A DNA stretch of 64,000 nt from Atherix ibis (Eukaryota > Arthropoda > Insecta > Diptera > Athericidae). A program made the position numbers and the translations under genes. The first letter of the stretch is position 1. Every line of letters begins with the position of its first letter. The notes under the pieces were generated by a model. The model made no database searches, was not told where the DNA came from, and was given only the letters and a program-made list of their open reading frames with translations. Where the stretch lies: positions 30,206,167 through 30,270,166 of the forward strand of contig OY282610.1 of the NCBI GenBank assembly GCA_958298945.1. Direction: 5' to 3'. Positions 23,531-36,284 of this stretch are shown in pieces.

Positions 23531-25949
23531 AGATAGAGTGAAATTTACCCGCATTTGTACACAATTCTACCCTAGTATAGTCAAATCGTGTCGTATTTAT
23601 TTACATATATTTAGTTTTTTTTTAACAATCCTCAATATATCCGTAAACTAATATAAAAGAATTTTAAATTTTTCTGACAGCTTCAAAATATAATTTATTA
23701 ATTAATTTTAATTATTATTATTGGAACTTATTTGATTATTCTAAAGCTATTTATCAATTTTTATATAAATATTTTGTATGCATAAAATATTGGAGAATTA
23801 TAAAAAGCAATTTATGAATAAATATTTACAATAACTGTGAGAAAAAAAAATTAAAAGCCACCAAACCAAAATATAGAATAAAATCCGAAACAAATAGGGA
23901 AAAAAATCCCCCTCTTTTTTTTTTGGTTATATTTCTGCTAATTTATATCAAATTAAAATTCCACATTCTATAATTAAATTAGGAGAAAAAAAAAATGAAA
24001 TAATTGCTTTCCTCGCCATTAATGTAATTTCGACAAAATTAAATCAATTATGCAAACAGACATTAAGTGCTTTCTAGTGAAAATAATTGTTTTAGAGCAT
24101 TTCTCTTCGCATTAAAATTATCACGCATCAGCCAATACCAATTACACAAAGTATACAATTAGAGAAAAATTTTGCAAAATGAAAAACTGCACGCACACAC
24201 TCACATAGTGATACCTATCAACAAAAAAACACCGAATATTATAGAAAAATATATAATATTAAATGCAAAGTCATCACAAAATATTATTGAAAAAAATAAA
24301 CAATTTATTTTGAATTATTATTGTTAAAGTAAATATATTAACCTTAAAAATAATGTTGAACTATCAAATACTATGCACATAACATATATTATTGAAAAAG
24401 GAACCTTTAAATATCATCATCGATTATACTTTTTATAGTTTAGAAAGTACAAATCTTTTCTTTCATAGCCGTTAAATTTAAATGCCATTCAAGTCAAAAT
24501 TTATTTACCATTAAAAACAGTCAACATTACAGATTTTATTGCAAAATGATATGCAAAATTGATAAAAAATACGAGCCACACAAAATAAAAAAAAAAAATG
24601 GTTTTATTGTACCAACAGTTCCCAGGACGTGTTTTTTTTTATATTAATATAGTGGGAGTAAATAAATTTCTTTAAAATTATCTAGTACAAAAAGTTTTAT
24701 TTTGACCCTTTCAATACCATCAAAATCTTCTCTATGAACACTTACACCATTTAGCAGGTAACATTTTGCCTTTGAATAGCAAGTAACCTTTTATCTTTGA
24801 GTACTCGTATAATAAAAAAATAAGTGTCTTATTACGAATATCGAATAATTCACTAATCGAATAATAGCCAAATACAATATTTAATGACTTATAAGCATGC
24901 ATTACAGTTCTTGAACGACTATCAGTTCGATGAATTGCATTAATTTCATTTAATTCGATTACCTTCTATATTGTAGACTATACTTTAACAATAAATATGC
25001 TGATCTGAATGTCATCTAGATTAATAGAAGGTAAATAGTATATATTCTAGTATCGTCCAATTAAAACGGCAACAAAAAAATATATGGAAGTTTTTTTTAT
25101 TTTTAAACCAGCTCATAAATGTAAGAAATAAATAAATTCTCAATATTTGAGGATGTTATTGAAATTTGCAATATAAAGTTATTAAAGTTTTCTTTCCTTA
25201 AATTACAATAGATAGGAAATTTTTCTTATAGTTTGTAGAGAAAAAAATACTCTGTAAACAGTTTATTAACAGACATTTTTATAAATGTCTTATTATAATA
25301 CCGACTATATAAGCCATCGAGCAATAATCTTGTTACTAAGAAAAATCGATAACCGATAAGCCGCAAGCCAGATGGTACCGCGTTTTAAGCATCGTTTCGA
25401 TGAGGACTTTAGGCCCTAGAAATTTTTTCGAATCTTTAAATTAACACATATTTTCGGCATGTTTTATTGAGCTGCAATAGCGTATTCCGAATTCTAATAC
25501 TCGAAATTATAATGTTCTGCGATCGCAGAATAAATTCCAAAAATATTTTATTTCAAATTTCCTTTTATTAATGCATATCTTAGACCAATAAATTTAAATC
25601 CTTTTTTTTATTGCATGCATTATACAATAACAAAAAAGTTTTAAATTGAAAAATTAATAAGAAAAATTAAATTAGATATTATTTCTAAATTGTCATAAAA
25701 ATGTGGTATCTTTAGATAGATGAATATTTTGCTGCTACTAGTTTTTAAGAAAAATGCTTTCATTCATAAATTTTTTTGTTGAAAAAACTTTGTTTTTATT
25801 TATTCTTAAATTAAGAATATATAAATTATGGAAGAATACTGAAATTTCCACAATTATTAAAAGGATTTATTGGTATAACTAAACTCAAGTAAACTGGAAA
25901 TTTATTTCAAAAACGTTGTATAATTTTTTTCCTTGATTAAAGGCTTTTA
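23531..25949. other. AT-rich DNA, no gene recognised
   Basis: No coding feature. A short perfect inverted repeat (8-bp arms) at 25271-25290 is the only structure noted. Confidence 0.6.
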
Positions 25950-27300
25950 TTTTAAAAAACAACCTAAACGGTAAAGCTCTCGTAGAATGCATAAATTCAA
26001 ATAATGAATTTTGTGGCAATATTATCGCACCAGATCAACCCACTTTTTAAGCTTCGAGCTCTATTATAGATTTTTTTTCTAGTATCGAGCTTTCTGTTAC
26101 CGGTGAAGCTCTGTACAGCCTGCCAATTTTCTCTGACCACTTCCCAGTATACTTAAAAATAGTAATACCTATAAGGTAATGACCCAATCTAGGATTAAGG
26201 AGAATCTTTAGATCTTTTAGAGACACGAACTGGAAAAATTTCAAGAAAGACCTTAAAGAAAGACTAAGACTTCTTAAACAGCAGGTTTCAAACTTATCAA
26301 AACGAAAGTATTCAAACTTATCAAAATGAAATTACGAGTAATAATCAGCTTTCTAGCTTTGATGCTCACGGTTCTTCGAGGTATTGTCAGGCATACCTCA
26401 AGGCTCATTAATTGGTCCTAAGCTAAATAACCTTTCCATTGAAGATATATTGAAGGTTGAATTAAGCGAAAATACTCATATGATATTATACGCCGACAAT
26501 ATCCTAGTTTACAGTGTATCAATGCGACCTAGAGTAACATTGGAACCTATGAAGTTATCAGTCAATAAACTGACAGAATACTTTAAGGAATGGGGCCTTC
26601 ATTCCAAATTGAGAGGAAGAAAAAATTCGTAGACTGTAGGTTTGGACATAAGGGTGACTCGATAATGAGGCTCGTAGTGAATCTTAAGTATCTAGGCTTG
26701 AATCTTAACAAGAACCTCAAATTCAACTCCTTTGTCAGGGATAAAATTAAAAAAGCCTGACGTAAGGACGTCAAACTTATTATTTATAAGTAATTTATAA
26801 GGTCGTATTTATGCTACGGAAAAGGCACAGGGCTCGCCAGATCTAGGCAGACAAACAAATTTATATCAAACGACAGATTGTACCGGGGGTAGGCGTTTCC
26901 CCATTTATAGTATGGCAAGTGAGAATAATACACAAATGGGTTAAATCAATAGCCTATCATAAAAACAGTAAAGTAAGGCAGCTAACGGATAACATAATAT
27001 TGGAGATCTTGAGAAACTCCAAGTATCTGTCACCGTTACATCTATTGGAGGATACAAAAGAGGTTTCGGAACAATGTCACCAGATCTACAAGAAGAAGCC
27101 AAAGGGACAATATCGAGGTTAGCAATTACATCACTCGAGGTCGGTGCTCCCCTTGAAGGGAATCAAGAGGACACAACAAACGCAGCAGTTGCCACATTCA
27201 AACATAGAATTTAGTTTTAAGATTAATTTTAAGAATAATTGTATAAAAACGCATGTTTAGTTTATAAGAGTATATTTAAGGGTTGAGGTTAAGTTTAGGG
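25950..27300 (+). mobile_element. I/LOA-like LINE, internally deleted relic
   Basis: Upstream, NGKALVECINSNNEF and later FSDHFPVYLKI match the endonuclease (N-G..L...I..(N) and SDH.P(V)), followed by LRRIFRSFRDTNWKNFKKDL. Then comes the RT: SGIPQGSLIGPKL at 26385 and MILYADNILVYS at 26487, where YADN replaces the YADD catalytic pair. LKYLGLNLNKNLKFNSFV follows in another frame. Endonuclease and the GIPQGS motif are only about 150 bp apart, so the RT fingers are deleted. The 3-prime part keeps IIHKWVKSIAYHKNSKVRQL and KYLSPLHLLED. The LOA-like label is an inference from the C-terminal segment. Confidence 0.75.
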
Positions 27301-27588
27301 TATTAGAAATAAATTCAATGATAGCAGAATGCTAAGAACCAACAAAGACATAGATTGATCTAGGATTAAATATTCTTATGAGAAAATAGTATAGGACAAA
27401 TGTAAAATGTCAAGGATATGTAATAAAGTAAACTTGAACAGGTCGCACCTCTACCTTTACAATGTATTTAAGACTATACATTATATAGAAAGGTCCTTCC
27501 CTACTATACCGCCATACACGAGTGGAATAGGAAATAACATATGGATAATTGTTATATTGTAGATACAAAAAATTGATTTTTTTATATG
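27301..27588. other. probable 3-prime UTR of the LINE or unique DNA
   Basis: Non-coding, AT-rich with a purine-rich part. It lies between the LINE C-terminus and the TA of the next mariner. No poly-A tail marks an end. Confidence 0.35.
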
Positions 27589-27652
27589 TACGAGGGTCGT
27601 TCAGTAAGTCCTTAGAAAAAGATGGAAAAAAACTGTTTTTAAAAAAAAAATT

Positions 27653-28689
27653 TTATTTTTCAAAATAATCTCCTTTTAGCTCTATACACCGTTTTTCCAA
27701 AATTCTTATCCCGTCCAAAAAATATGATTTCGGAAGTTCTGCAAAATACTCATCCGTTTCAGCAATGACGTCCTCGTTGGAAGTGAACCGTCGTCCGCCA
27801 AGCCATTTCTTCAGATTGGGGAAAAGAAAATAGTCACTCGGGGCCAAATCTGGTGAATAAGCGGGATGCTGCAACAATTCCATTCTCAATTCCACAATTT
27901 TGGCCATGGAAACAGTGCAGGTGTACACACGCGCATTGTCCTGATGCAAGAGGATTTTTTTCTTCTTCAGATGGGGGCGTTTCTCTTTGATTTCCTCGCT
28001 CAACCATTGCAATAACGACGCGTAATACGCTCCAGTTATTGTTTTTCCTTTTTCCAAGTAGTCGATAAAAATGATGCCCTGCGAATCCCAAAAGACCGTG
28101 GGCATCACCTTGCCGGCCGATGGCACCGATTCTAACTTCTTCGGAGCCCGTTTACCCTTGAAAATCCACTGTGATGACTGTCTCTTCGTTTCTGGAGTGT
28201 AGTAGTGTATCCAGGTTTTGTCCACAGTGACATATCGACTAAGGAATTCGGCAGGATTGCGATGAAAGAGTGCCAACATAGCCTCAGACTCCACCGCACG
28301 ATTGCGCTTATTCTCCTCTGAGAGCAAACGCGGCACCCATCTTGCCGAAATTTTTTTCACAGACAATTTTTCATGCAAAATTGAAGTGAATGTACCTTGT
28401 GATATACCCGTGGCGTCAACTAATTCGTGCACTTTAATTCGCCGATCGTTCAAAATCAGATCGTGGATTTTGTCGATGATTTCGGGAGTAGACACCTCAA
28501 CTGGGCGTCCTGAACGATGTTCATCTTTTGTGGATGAACGGCCACGTTTTAATTCATTCACCCAATTGTTAACCATCGCAAACACAGGTGCAGATGTGCC
28601 ATGAACTACATCCAACTCGGCTTTGATTGCTTTCGGGCTTAAGCCTTTCAAATGGAGATGTTTGATGACAGCCCTAAACTCGCTTTTTT
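27653..28689 (-). pseudogene. mariner transposase, long open frame without its start codon
   Basis: The frame is open through EKSEFRAVIKHLHLKG to the end GDYFEK, more than 330 codons, but the ATG before EKSEF is gone, with ATCGAC in its place. The next in-frame ATG is in FAMVNNWV, inside the DNA-binding domain. Visible parts are an N-terminal helix-turn-helix, the linker ARWVPRLL, VTVDKTW (first Asp kept, Glu to Lys beside it), HQDNARVYT and YSPDLAPSDYFLF, giving DD34D. Near the end LEK is missing from the usual KRLEKCIEL. Everything points to recent loss of function by one mutation at the start. Confidence 0.92.
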
Positions 28690-28738
28690 CGTCGATTAAA
28701 GTTAACGACGAAATAAATGTCGGTAACTTTAATCGACG
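28690..28738. repeat. 20-bp inverted repeat (template-switch-like) at lost start codon
   Basis: Arms 28690-28709 and 28719-28738 match at 19 of 20 positions, with a 9-nt loop. In copies B and D the left arm is absent and the position holds the sequence around the start ATG, so the left arm is an inserted inverted copy of the right arm. Confidence 0.9.
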
Positions 28739-28856
28739 TTAGAAATTGACCTACGCTATGGGTCGAGCTAAAATGCTACTTACAAAAAAAATTCTTTACC
28801 GACACTACGACCGCAATTTCTCGGATTTTCTAAGGACATATTGAACGACCCTCATA

Positions 28857-30929
28857 ACAAAAGCATTTATAATTGAAAATTTATTTTTGATCAATTAGAA
28901 AATGCATATTTACTGCAGGATATTTTTCCTTCCTCGTTGTAACTTATTAGAAATATGATCAATTGTTGAAAATATATTTATGAATATGAATCCCCATTAA
29001 TAATAGAAGAAATAAAATATTTCCTTCAAAAATTACCATTTAATTCAACCTAAACAAAAAGATACTAAGTAAAAACAAAAACAAAAATCTGATTTTGCTA
29101 ATACTATCGTGACATAAATAATGTTCTATCTGATAAATTATAGTGAATTATTTCAGCATAAACTTTGATCATTTACCTATTGATGACAGAAAATCTACTT
29201 TTAATGATCAATATTCGTAAATAATCTATTTTGAGATCGACAAAAAAAAAATGTAAAAATAGAAAATCATTTATGCACCTATCAATTTTTATTTGGAACA
29301 TTTAATCTGATTGATAAATATCCACCAGATACAAAATATATACTTTGTACAAGTTACCTTTTTGATTTTGATTTATTTATAGATTTTTATGGTACCGTGT
29401 AAAAGATAAACTCTCTTATTCTCTTGTTGTTTTTGCCTGTTGTGACTACTCGTCGATTTGTTCTAATAATATTGGAATATTTTTTTATTTTTTTTTTTTA
29501 AATATCTACCAAGTATGTAGTTATATATTGTAGTTGTAGTTTTTGCAATATTTCTATATCGACTAGGTAAAGAATGGAAAAAATAAATACTCTTACGAGT
29601 ATAGTTGGGCTAAAAGAAAAACTAAAATACGAGTACAATCAAATCTTTTCAAAAGAAAGGTAAGAGAAATTGCGTTATAGCGAAATATACAATATATATA
29701 TATATATTTTCCTTGTGCAATATTATTTATTTCTGATTTGTGTGTGTGTATCATTTATAAAAAGGTTCAGATTTAGTTTCCTTGTGATTCTTGGAAAAAA
29801 GTGGTGGGATTCGCATTTGCCAAAGAATAGGTTAACAACAGCTGTGATAAATAGACATCAAGATAAATCCATGTTCGGAGAATTTTCTATTTGGACAAAT
29901 CAAACAAGCTACCTAATGTAAGTCTATATAAAATGTATGCTTTTGCATCGATAGATCCTTTGTCAAGAAGAAATAAAAAAAAATCCTCACAAAACAAATA
30001 CAAAAAAAAAAAAATTAGAAAACAAACTTAGAAATGAGGAAATATCAAAGCACCTAGGATAAATGAAAAATCCACGGAAAAAGGTACAAGTAAAGATAAA
30101 TTCGTAAATATATTTATATAAGAGTATTTTGAAAAATCTGTTTCTATAGGAAATCTAACTAAATACAGATTATCAAGAGAAAATGAACGAATGAGAGTTC
30201 GTTGAAAAGGAGTGATTTGCAAGTTGAATGGATTTTGTATAAGGAGTTTGGTGTGACAAGTTGTTTTAACCTAAAAACAACTATAATCATGTATTATTGT
30301 CAATATATATCTTTGTATATATTTATGTATGTTTCGAAATTATATTAAGGATTTTTTGTTGAATTCGAACAAAATAAATCCAATCTTGAAAGGATTATTG
30401 CCAAAATGTCTTCTGAAAATTTAAATAAAAATAATTATAATATTCGATATAATAAAATATTTTCTTAAAGAATCAGTCAACTAAAAATACTTTTTTATTC
30501 ATATTATTATTTTTATTATTAATATTATAAAGTAGAGTCATCATGTTATATCAATAATATTAATAATTAATTATAAACTAAATATTTTTCTGATAAAAAA
30601 AATTATCTATCAATTATTGATTCAATACAATTCAAATATTGACTTTATCATAAAATAAATATTTTCACAACAATTGGAAAATTTCCGCTTGGAAAATATG
30701 TGATTTTTCATAGAAAAACAAACACAGAACTTTTAAATCTATAAAAAATAAATTGAATATTATAGAATATGTTTTAAATAATTTAAATATATTATATATA
30801 AAATGAATCAGTTTAATTTTTGAATACGCTGAGATAAATTTTTATTTATCCTTTGTCCCACCTTCTTCCGAAAAAATGTCTTGGAACACATGGAAAAAAT
30901 ATAATCTTATGACACCTCGTCTTACATTA
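28857..30929. other. AT-rich DNA, no gene recognised
   Basis: A TA run at 29692-29707 and several A/T homopolymers. Open frames are short and AT-driven. Confidence 0.6.
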
Positions 30930-31235
30930 TAGTTTAGAAATGACATTAAAAAAAAATATTGCCTTATATCACATTTGGTTGATTTATTGATGACACGATT
31001 TAGCGGTAACATTATTTCATCCAATTGACTTGCCAATTGGCCTCCAAGATCATTCGATTTGACTCCGCCTGATTGATTTTTGTACGCATCGTTAGCGAAT
31101 ACTGGTGAACCAGCAATAATGGTCACCTTAGGAATCAACATAGCGAAGATACAGACCAATTTATTTTGAAAAGCGTTCAAAAATTGGGCCGATTGGATGA
31201 GCTTTGTCAAGAATAGCCAATATGTCAATAAGTCC
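30930..31235 (+). mobile_element. Tc1/Tc3-like transposase relic, C-terminal part
   Basis: The plus strand reads NWPPRSFDLTPPD(stop)FLYASLANTGEPAI, corresponding to the NWPPRS.DLTPLD(F/Y)FLWG block with the third catalytic acidic residue, then KNWADWMSFVKNS, the ENW..R..(Y/F) tail. Upstream blocks are eroded. Same family as the fragments at 8030, 39195, 39590 and 49880. Confidence 0.7.
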
Positions 31236-31420
31236 GAAAATTTACTTTTAAATAAAACAAAAACTTTTGTATTTTTTTTTAAAAAATTTCTAATTTTTTT
31301 TTAAATCTAGCCGATTCAATATTACTTCCCTAAATGTTAACGGTAGTTTTTTTTTTTTTAAAACTAAGAAATTTTAGGGTAATTAAAAAAAATATAGAAT
31401 TAAAACAATGTGAAAAATTA

Positions 31421-32205
31421 AAAGGTGTGTCAAAAAATCAATGAGACTGCCATTTTTGAACGACGTGGCAATAAAGCATGTAGTATGTCAGTATAACTTT
31501 CAGTTTCATGGTTTAACTGAGTGACCCCTTATAGAGTGTGACAAAGGAAGTTGTGTTTTTGTATAGAGTAACGAGAAGTGAAACAGTGAAATTTGAAGTA
31601 AGGATGTACTATCAAATTTTTTGTTCAGCTTGGTGAAGCTGGGTGTTTGACGTACCAAAGTAACAAAAAGCCCCCTTAGAAATATTTCATGTCAATAGTA
31701 TATATTTTTCGTTGGTATAAACGCATTTTTATAGGGCTAAGGAATAGTGGAAAATGAATCTCACACAGAGAGACCATCAACATCGGAAGCTGATTAAATT
31801 TGGAATGAATCAGAGCACATGTGAGGTTAGTCCTTGTACGGCTCAGCAAATTGTGTATTTCCAGTCAAATCGGATATTGAAAATACTTGTATTTTTCAAA
31901 AGCTCGAACAACAAGCTTTTGAAACAAACAAACAAAATTCCTGTGGTTTTCAAGCCCATCTATCCACCTGATCATCTTAGCCCTTGAGAATATTTTTATT
32001 CCCCAAAAATAGAAACGCACTCAAAAGGAGGTCATCTTAAAACTATCGGTAAAATATCCAAAAATGGTGTAATCGAGAAGCTGAAGGCAATTCCAGTTGA
32101 AGACTACCAGCACTGTTACGTATACAAAAAAATTTATATGAGAATAAAATAAAATTGTTGAAAAAAAAAACAGTCTCATATGCTTCGGATTATTTAAATA
32201 TCCGC
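31421..32205 (+). mobile_element. mariner relic, distinct lineage, internally deleted
   Basis: The N-terminal region shows FEVRMYYQ, FRWYKRIFIGLRNSGK and ESHTERPSTS, matching the FEWYKRF..GR..(V)EDDPRSGRPSTS arrangement of a mariner group. The code then jumps to YPPDHLSP, YSPKIETHSKGGH and KLKAIPVEDYQHCY, which match the YSPDL.P.DFFLFPK and LKAIP..D(F/Y)Q.C end. The first two catalytic Asp blocks are deleted. GTGTGTC..AAAATCAATGAGACTG at the left and CAGTCTCAT at the right are candidate terminal repeats. Boundaries are approximate. Confidence 0.7.
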
Positions 32206-32215
32206 TAGATAATAT

Positions 32216-34399
32216 TGCCAATAAATTATATATTATAACATTAGTTTTTTAAGTGAAACCTTTCATTTTGGGAATAATATGAGATTTTTTTGTTGTTATT
32301 ACAATATATAGAAAGAAAAGAAATTTCTGGAGACAAAAAGAAAAGAAAAAATACAGTGACTGCTCTGGTCGTATAATAAAGTGTTAATGTGTAAAGAAAC
32401 ATACAGAAGATTATTTTCTGCATGAAGGAAAACATTGAGTTATACGAGAATACACTGTGAGAACTGACATTTTTCTAATCTAACATCAATACGAAAAGCA
32501 AAGAACCGTGTACAAGTATATACGGCTTATCAGTACAAAAAACATCCAGACTCTGAATGGTGAATGCCAACCGAAATTCATGTAATCGAAACTTAATCCC
32601 CTGGGTAAGAAAAGCTTGTTCGATTTGTTGTTTATCCTGTCGCGTTGTCTTGACATGCTCCCAATAGCAAGAACCTCACCAAACCTACCAATGCCCCCTG
32701 CTATTGTCGATCTATCATCGTATTCTTCTGTCTGCCAACCCAATCGATTCAATTTCGATCATAAACAATACATTCGCCAGGTGTATCAATAAGAATGGAC
32801 ATATTCATAAATACCTGTTCACATTCAATGCTTGAGTTAGCAAGATTGTTGGAATCGTTCGAATGGCGTGGAATAAAATGAAATTTCTATTTATTTCAAT
32901 ATTGTTCCAAAGAATAATTTTCGGTTTTATTACATGCAATATTTACAAATAGAATCGGCCTTGTTGTTTTAGTCATATTAGCACGCAAACATCCCCAACT
33001 ACGTGGTAGTATGTACATGTGTATACGAAAATTGACATACATTACATTTGCTACGAATAATCGAATCTACACACATTATAATACGAGTATACACCCTAAT
33101 ACTCCCAATCAACCATACCTTCCATTTAACTGGCGCATATTAGTTTATCTGTGAACCTATATGTGCTCATATTCGTTCGACTGCCAGATAAAAATGATAA
33201 GAGGTTGAGTGGAATAAAAATAAATTGTTCTAAGGTAACGGGGAGAAAGAAAGAAAAAAAGAAATCCAACAATAATGGTACAGGATTTTCGGGATGGCCA
33301 ACAGGGTATAAAAGGCAGAAGAAGATGTAAAAAACGAAACATTGAAAGATGAATCCTCTAAGTAGTCATACTCGCACTTATTTCTCATACTGCTCCTTGT
33401 ACTAAGGATATAAAATCTTGAAGGACCATTACTTTTATTTATCTTCTATTACATTGAATGGGAAGAAAATTGTACGAATAGTCCATGCATGCATTCATAC
33501 TTGATTATACTAACGTAGACCGAGGTGCACACTACCAAATACTCGTCCACATGGATCCTTTAAGTGTTGTTATAGATCAGGTATATATATATATATATAT
33601 ATATATCCTTGGATTGTTTAACTGTTTACTAAACTGTTCAAATCAAATAAGGATATGCGGATAGTACGAATATAGCTGACACTAAGGCCAAGTGAACTGC
33701 AACAATAATAACAAAAGCAAAATAAGAAAATATAACATATACTCTAATCAACTAGGAGCACTTTGAATAGTTAGGGATACTATAGACAAAATTAAGAGAT
33801 TTTTGGCTTAAACCAAATCTCGGCAATGGCCAGATTCTGATTGCTTCTTACGAATAACAATCGATAGAATGAATCAAGGATATATAAAAGGTTCTTTTCG
33901 ATCCTTGCATCCCTTTCTTCTTTTTTTCATCAAATAACAAATTTTTCGATTATTTTTGTTTAATTTTTGCAAAAAACTATGTGAATTAATTAATTAATTG
34001 GAAAAAAATTACTAAAGCAAAAACTATAGATACTTTTTGAAAGTTCAGATCAATTACAAAAAATGAGTGTTAAGCGATTTAAGAACTGATAATAAAATGT
34101 CGTTTTTCCTTCCTACAAGCAACCAAAAAATCGACTTTATTTTTTAGCTCCTCCAATTTCCGCTGCATTTATAGTATGGGAGTATGGCGTTGAAGACTGC
34201 AAAAGTACGAGGTTTATGTACAGAGTAAGGGAGATATCAGGTTGATGTATAGGAAAACCAGGAAAACATTCGTGGTATCGATACCAGGAATATTCAACGA
34301 ATATCAGCTTTTTCATCTGGTATTTAGTTGGCATTAGATGACACATACATGGTATTCAACGTAGTATCGATATAAGATGTATGTCCATAGCATAACAAT
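32216..34399. other. no gene recognised
   Basis: Mostly AT-rich. An 88-codon minus-strand frame at 32486-32752 has balanced residue content (for example TIAGGIGRFGEVLAIGS) but no recognised domain and no visible gene context. Left uncalled. Confidence 0.5.
33582..33606. repeat. (TA)n microsatellite
   Basis: About twelve perfect TA units. Confidence 0.95.
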
Positions 34400-34745
34400 A
34401 TCATCATTGATGAATGAAAGAACTCTAGATGTCTCGGTTTCGCACCTCAGACTGCACCAGTATATTTTTGGCTTACTGGCTAATGCTGTCGCTCCAATAA
34501 TGAGATCTACCTCATATTCTGGCACCATGAATAGAGCCACCGTAGACTTTCCGCGAAGATCTTCCACCCCAGCCTAATTTTCTGAACTTAATTTTTTCCA
34601 TAACAGGGTGGTTGCGTTAAATCTTCAGGATTTCATCGATAAATAGTCTTCGCAATTGTCTATCCTCATGTAGAGTGCTTAAAATTCTTCTGATGGTCCT
34701 TCTCTTAAAGTGCATAAGGATTCGCAATGGTTTTTGCCTCAGATT
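34400..34745 (-). mobile_element. LINE fragment, C-terminal tail
   Basis: Minus-strand frames give KRRTIRRILSTLHEDRQLRR, then KLGWGGRSSRKVYGGSIHGA and HYWSDSIS. These follow the LRRI.GP..EDG, L.W.GH...(R)..RKV, GRP..RWSD order of an endonuclease-RT LINE tail. Blocks are shared with 21093-21350. The 77-codon open frame on the same strand (34334-34567) is an out-of-frame reading of this relic. Confidence 0.6.
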
Positions 34746-34879
34746 TATGTAAAAAAAAAAGATTCTTACGAAACTTAAGACCATTATCCTTTTAGTCCCC
34801 GATGAGTTTTTCTAGGAAAGGTAATGAAGGAAAATTATGCTTTGAATAGAATTAGATGCTAGGATAAATGGTTGTGAAA

Positions 34880-35475
34880 CTTTTGGTAATGGAGAAAATA
34901 CAGATCCTAAACAAAGGGAACATTGAGGTCACGAACATAAAAGGGTGCACCAAATATTTTGCGAAGGATCTTGTATTGTAAGGACTTGATGCATTAGAAA
35001 TTGAAATGTTTGGTTTAATTCTAAAGTTCAATTCCGTAAGTCCAAATAGGTTTTATGTTTGCTTTTTACGTTTAGATAATGTTTTAAGTAATATACTTTG
35101 GTATATTGTGGAATCAGGTTCCAATTAATCTATAATGCAGTACGTGGTTTTTTTGCAAAAACAAAAACTAATGTGAACGCTCTTCAATTCATTTGTCTCC
35201 GCATACTCTACCTCGTAAACTAGGAACGCAGTTTGGTTATATAGAATTGTAAATTATGAGCGGGTTAATCAGAATTTGTATGACACAGCTGCAGGAGTGA
35301 CAATCAGTTCCTTAGAATCAGATAATATATTTAAATATTATATAAAATAGGAGCAAGGATTCTACCTTGTGAGTTGCCAGCTAAAAAAGGATATATATTT
35401 TGGTTTATTTTACTGCTTAAAAATGACGTTGGTAGAGATATAAATTTATAATAAGATAGTACGTAGAAGAAAAGA
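34880..35475 (-). mobile_element. jockey-clade LINE fragment (RT to C-terminus)
   Basis: The minus strand from 35475 reads FLSSKINQNIYPFLAGNSQG then RILAPILYN, an RT GVPQG..L.P.LYN motif. Near 35060 it reads IKPIWTYGIEL, then QYKILRKIFGAPFYVRDL and NVPFV, the jockey C-terminus. The YADD core lies in a decayed or deleted part between. Its KPIWTYG block aligns at the nucleotide level with the fragments at 60130 and 63280. Confidence 0.8.
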
Positions 35476-36284
35476 AGCTCACAAATGCGTGGAACCATCA
35501 ACATTTTTACGAATATTTTTATTGTTGTAGGTTGTTTTCTTGTTGTTGATAGAAACGACTAGTTTCAGCGAAATTTTAGGTGCTATTTTAAGGAAAACAT
35601 CGAATTCTGCCGTCATTGCTAAATAGATTTCAGCAAAAGTTGGCGGGTATTTCACTATAAGGTACCGCCCAATGATCATCTTATCTGCTATGGCTTTTAA
35701 ATAATTGCGTTTTTAGGAAAAAACCCTTTCTTAATAAGGTCTAAACGAAAAGACCGATTAGAATTTGTATGCCTGGGTATCATATGAATGATAGTACCAA
35801 CCAGAAGGCAGTAATTTTTTTACGACAAAAAGTGTTTTTTTTTTAAATTTCCTTCATTCACAAAAATGTAGGTGGCTTCAAACAGTTGTCGGGAAGTATT
35901 TTTACGTTAACTTGAATTATGTTTTGATAGATAGTAAAAAAAAAACTAGCTAAAAAAATATTTTATCTTTAATTTATTGATGAAAAAAATATCAAAAATA
36001 AATTGTTTTGAAATTAATACTAAATCCCTTAAAGAAAATGATATCTTCACTACGCTAACAAGTGTGGATTTGATACCCTCTAAATAACTGCTCAAATATT
36101 CCATTAATTACCATAGTTAAATATAGTTTATTTTATTAATAATATTTAAGATAGATTTTTTCCTTAAATTATTATTATTTTTTGTATAATATTAAAAGAA
36201 ATTTTTTTATTTGAATAAAATTGAATTAAGGTGACTTAAATACACAATTTGATCAAATTAGAATAAATGTCAAATTTAAATATA
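35476..36284. other. AT-rich DNA, no gene recognised
   Basis: Nothing identifiable between the jockey relic and the mellifera-like mariner. Confidence 0.6.

Larger units (their letters stand above)
27591..28854 (-). mobile_element. mariner element, family A, copy C (nearly full length)
   Basis: 1,264 bp; TIRs CGAGGGTCGTTCA(G/A)TAAG at the left and the matching inverted end at the right; TA at 27589-27590 and 28855-28856. It contains the segment that copies B and D lack. The start-codon region has been replaced by an inverted copy of the neighbouring 5-prime UTR (28690-28738). Confidence 0.95.

Noticed and set aside
32486..32752. 88-codon minus-strand frame with balanced composition
   Set aside because: No domain, splice context or second copy seen. 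It may be worth a database search but I cannot support a gene.
34334..34567. 77-codon minus-strand frame that looks protein-like
   Set aside because: The LINE C-terminal motifs read in other frames of the same strand, and the nucleotide match to 21093-21350 follows those, so this frame is a shadow.
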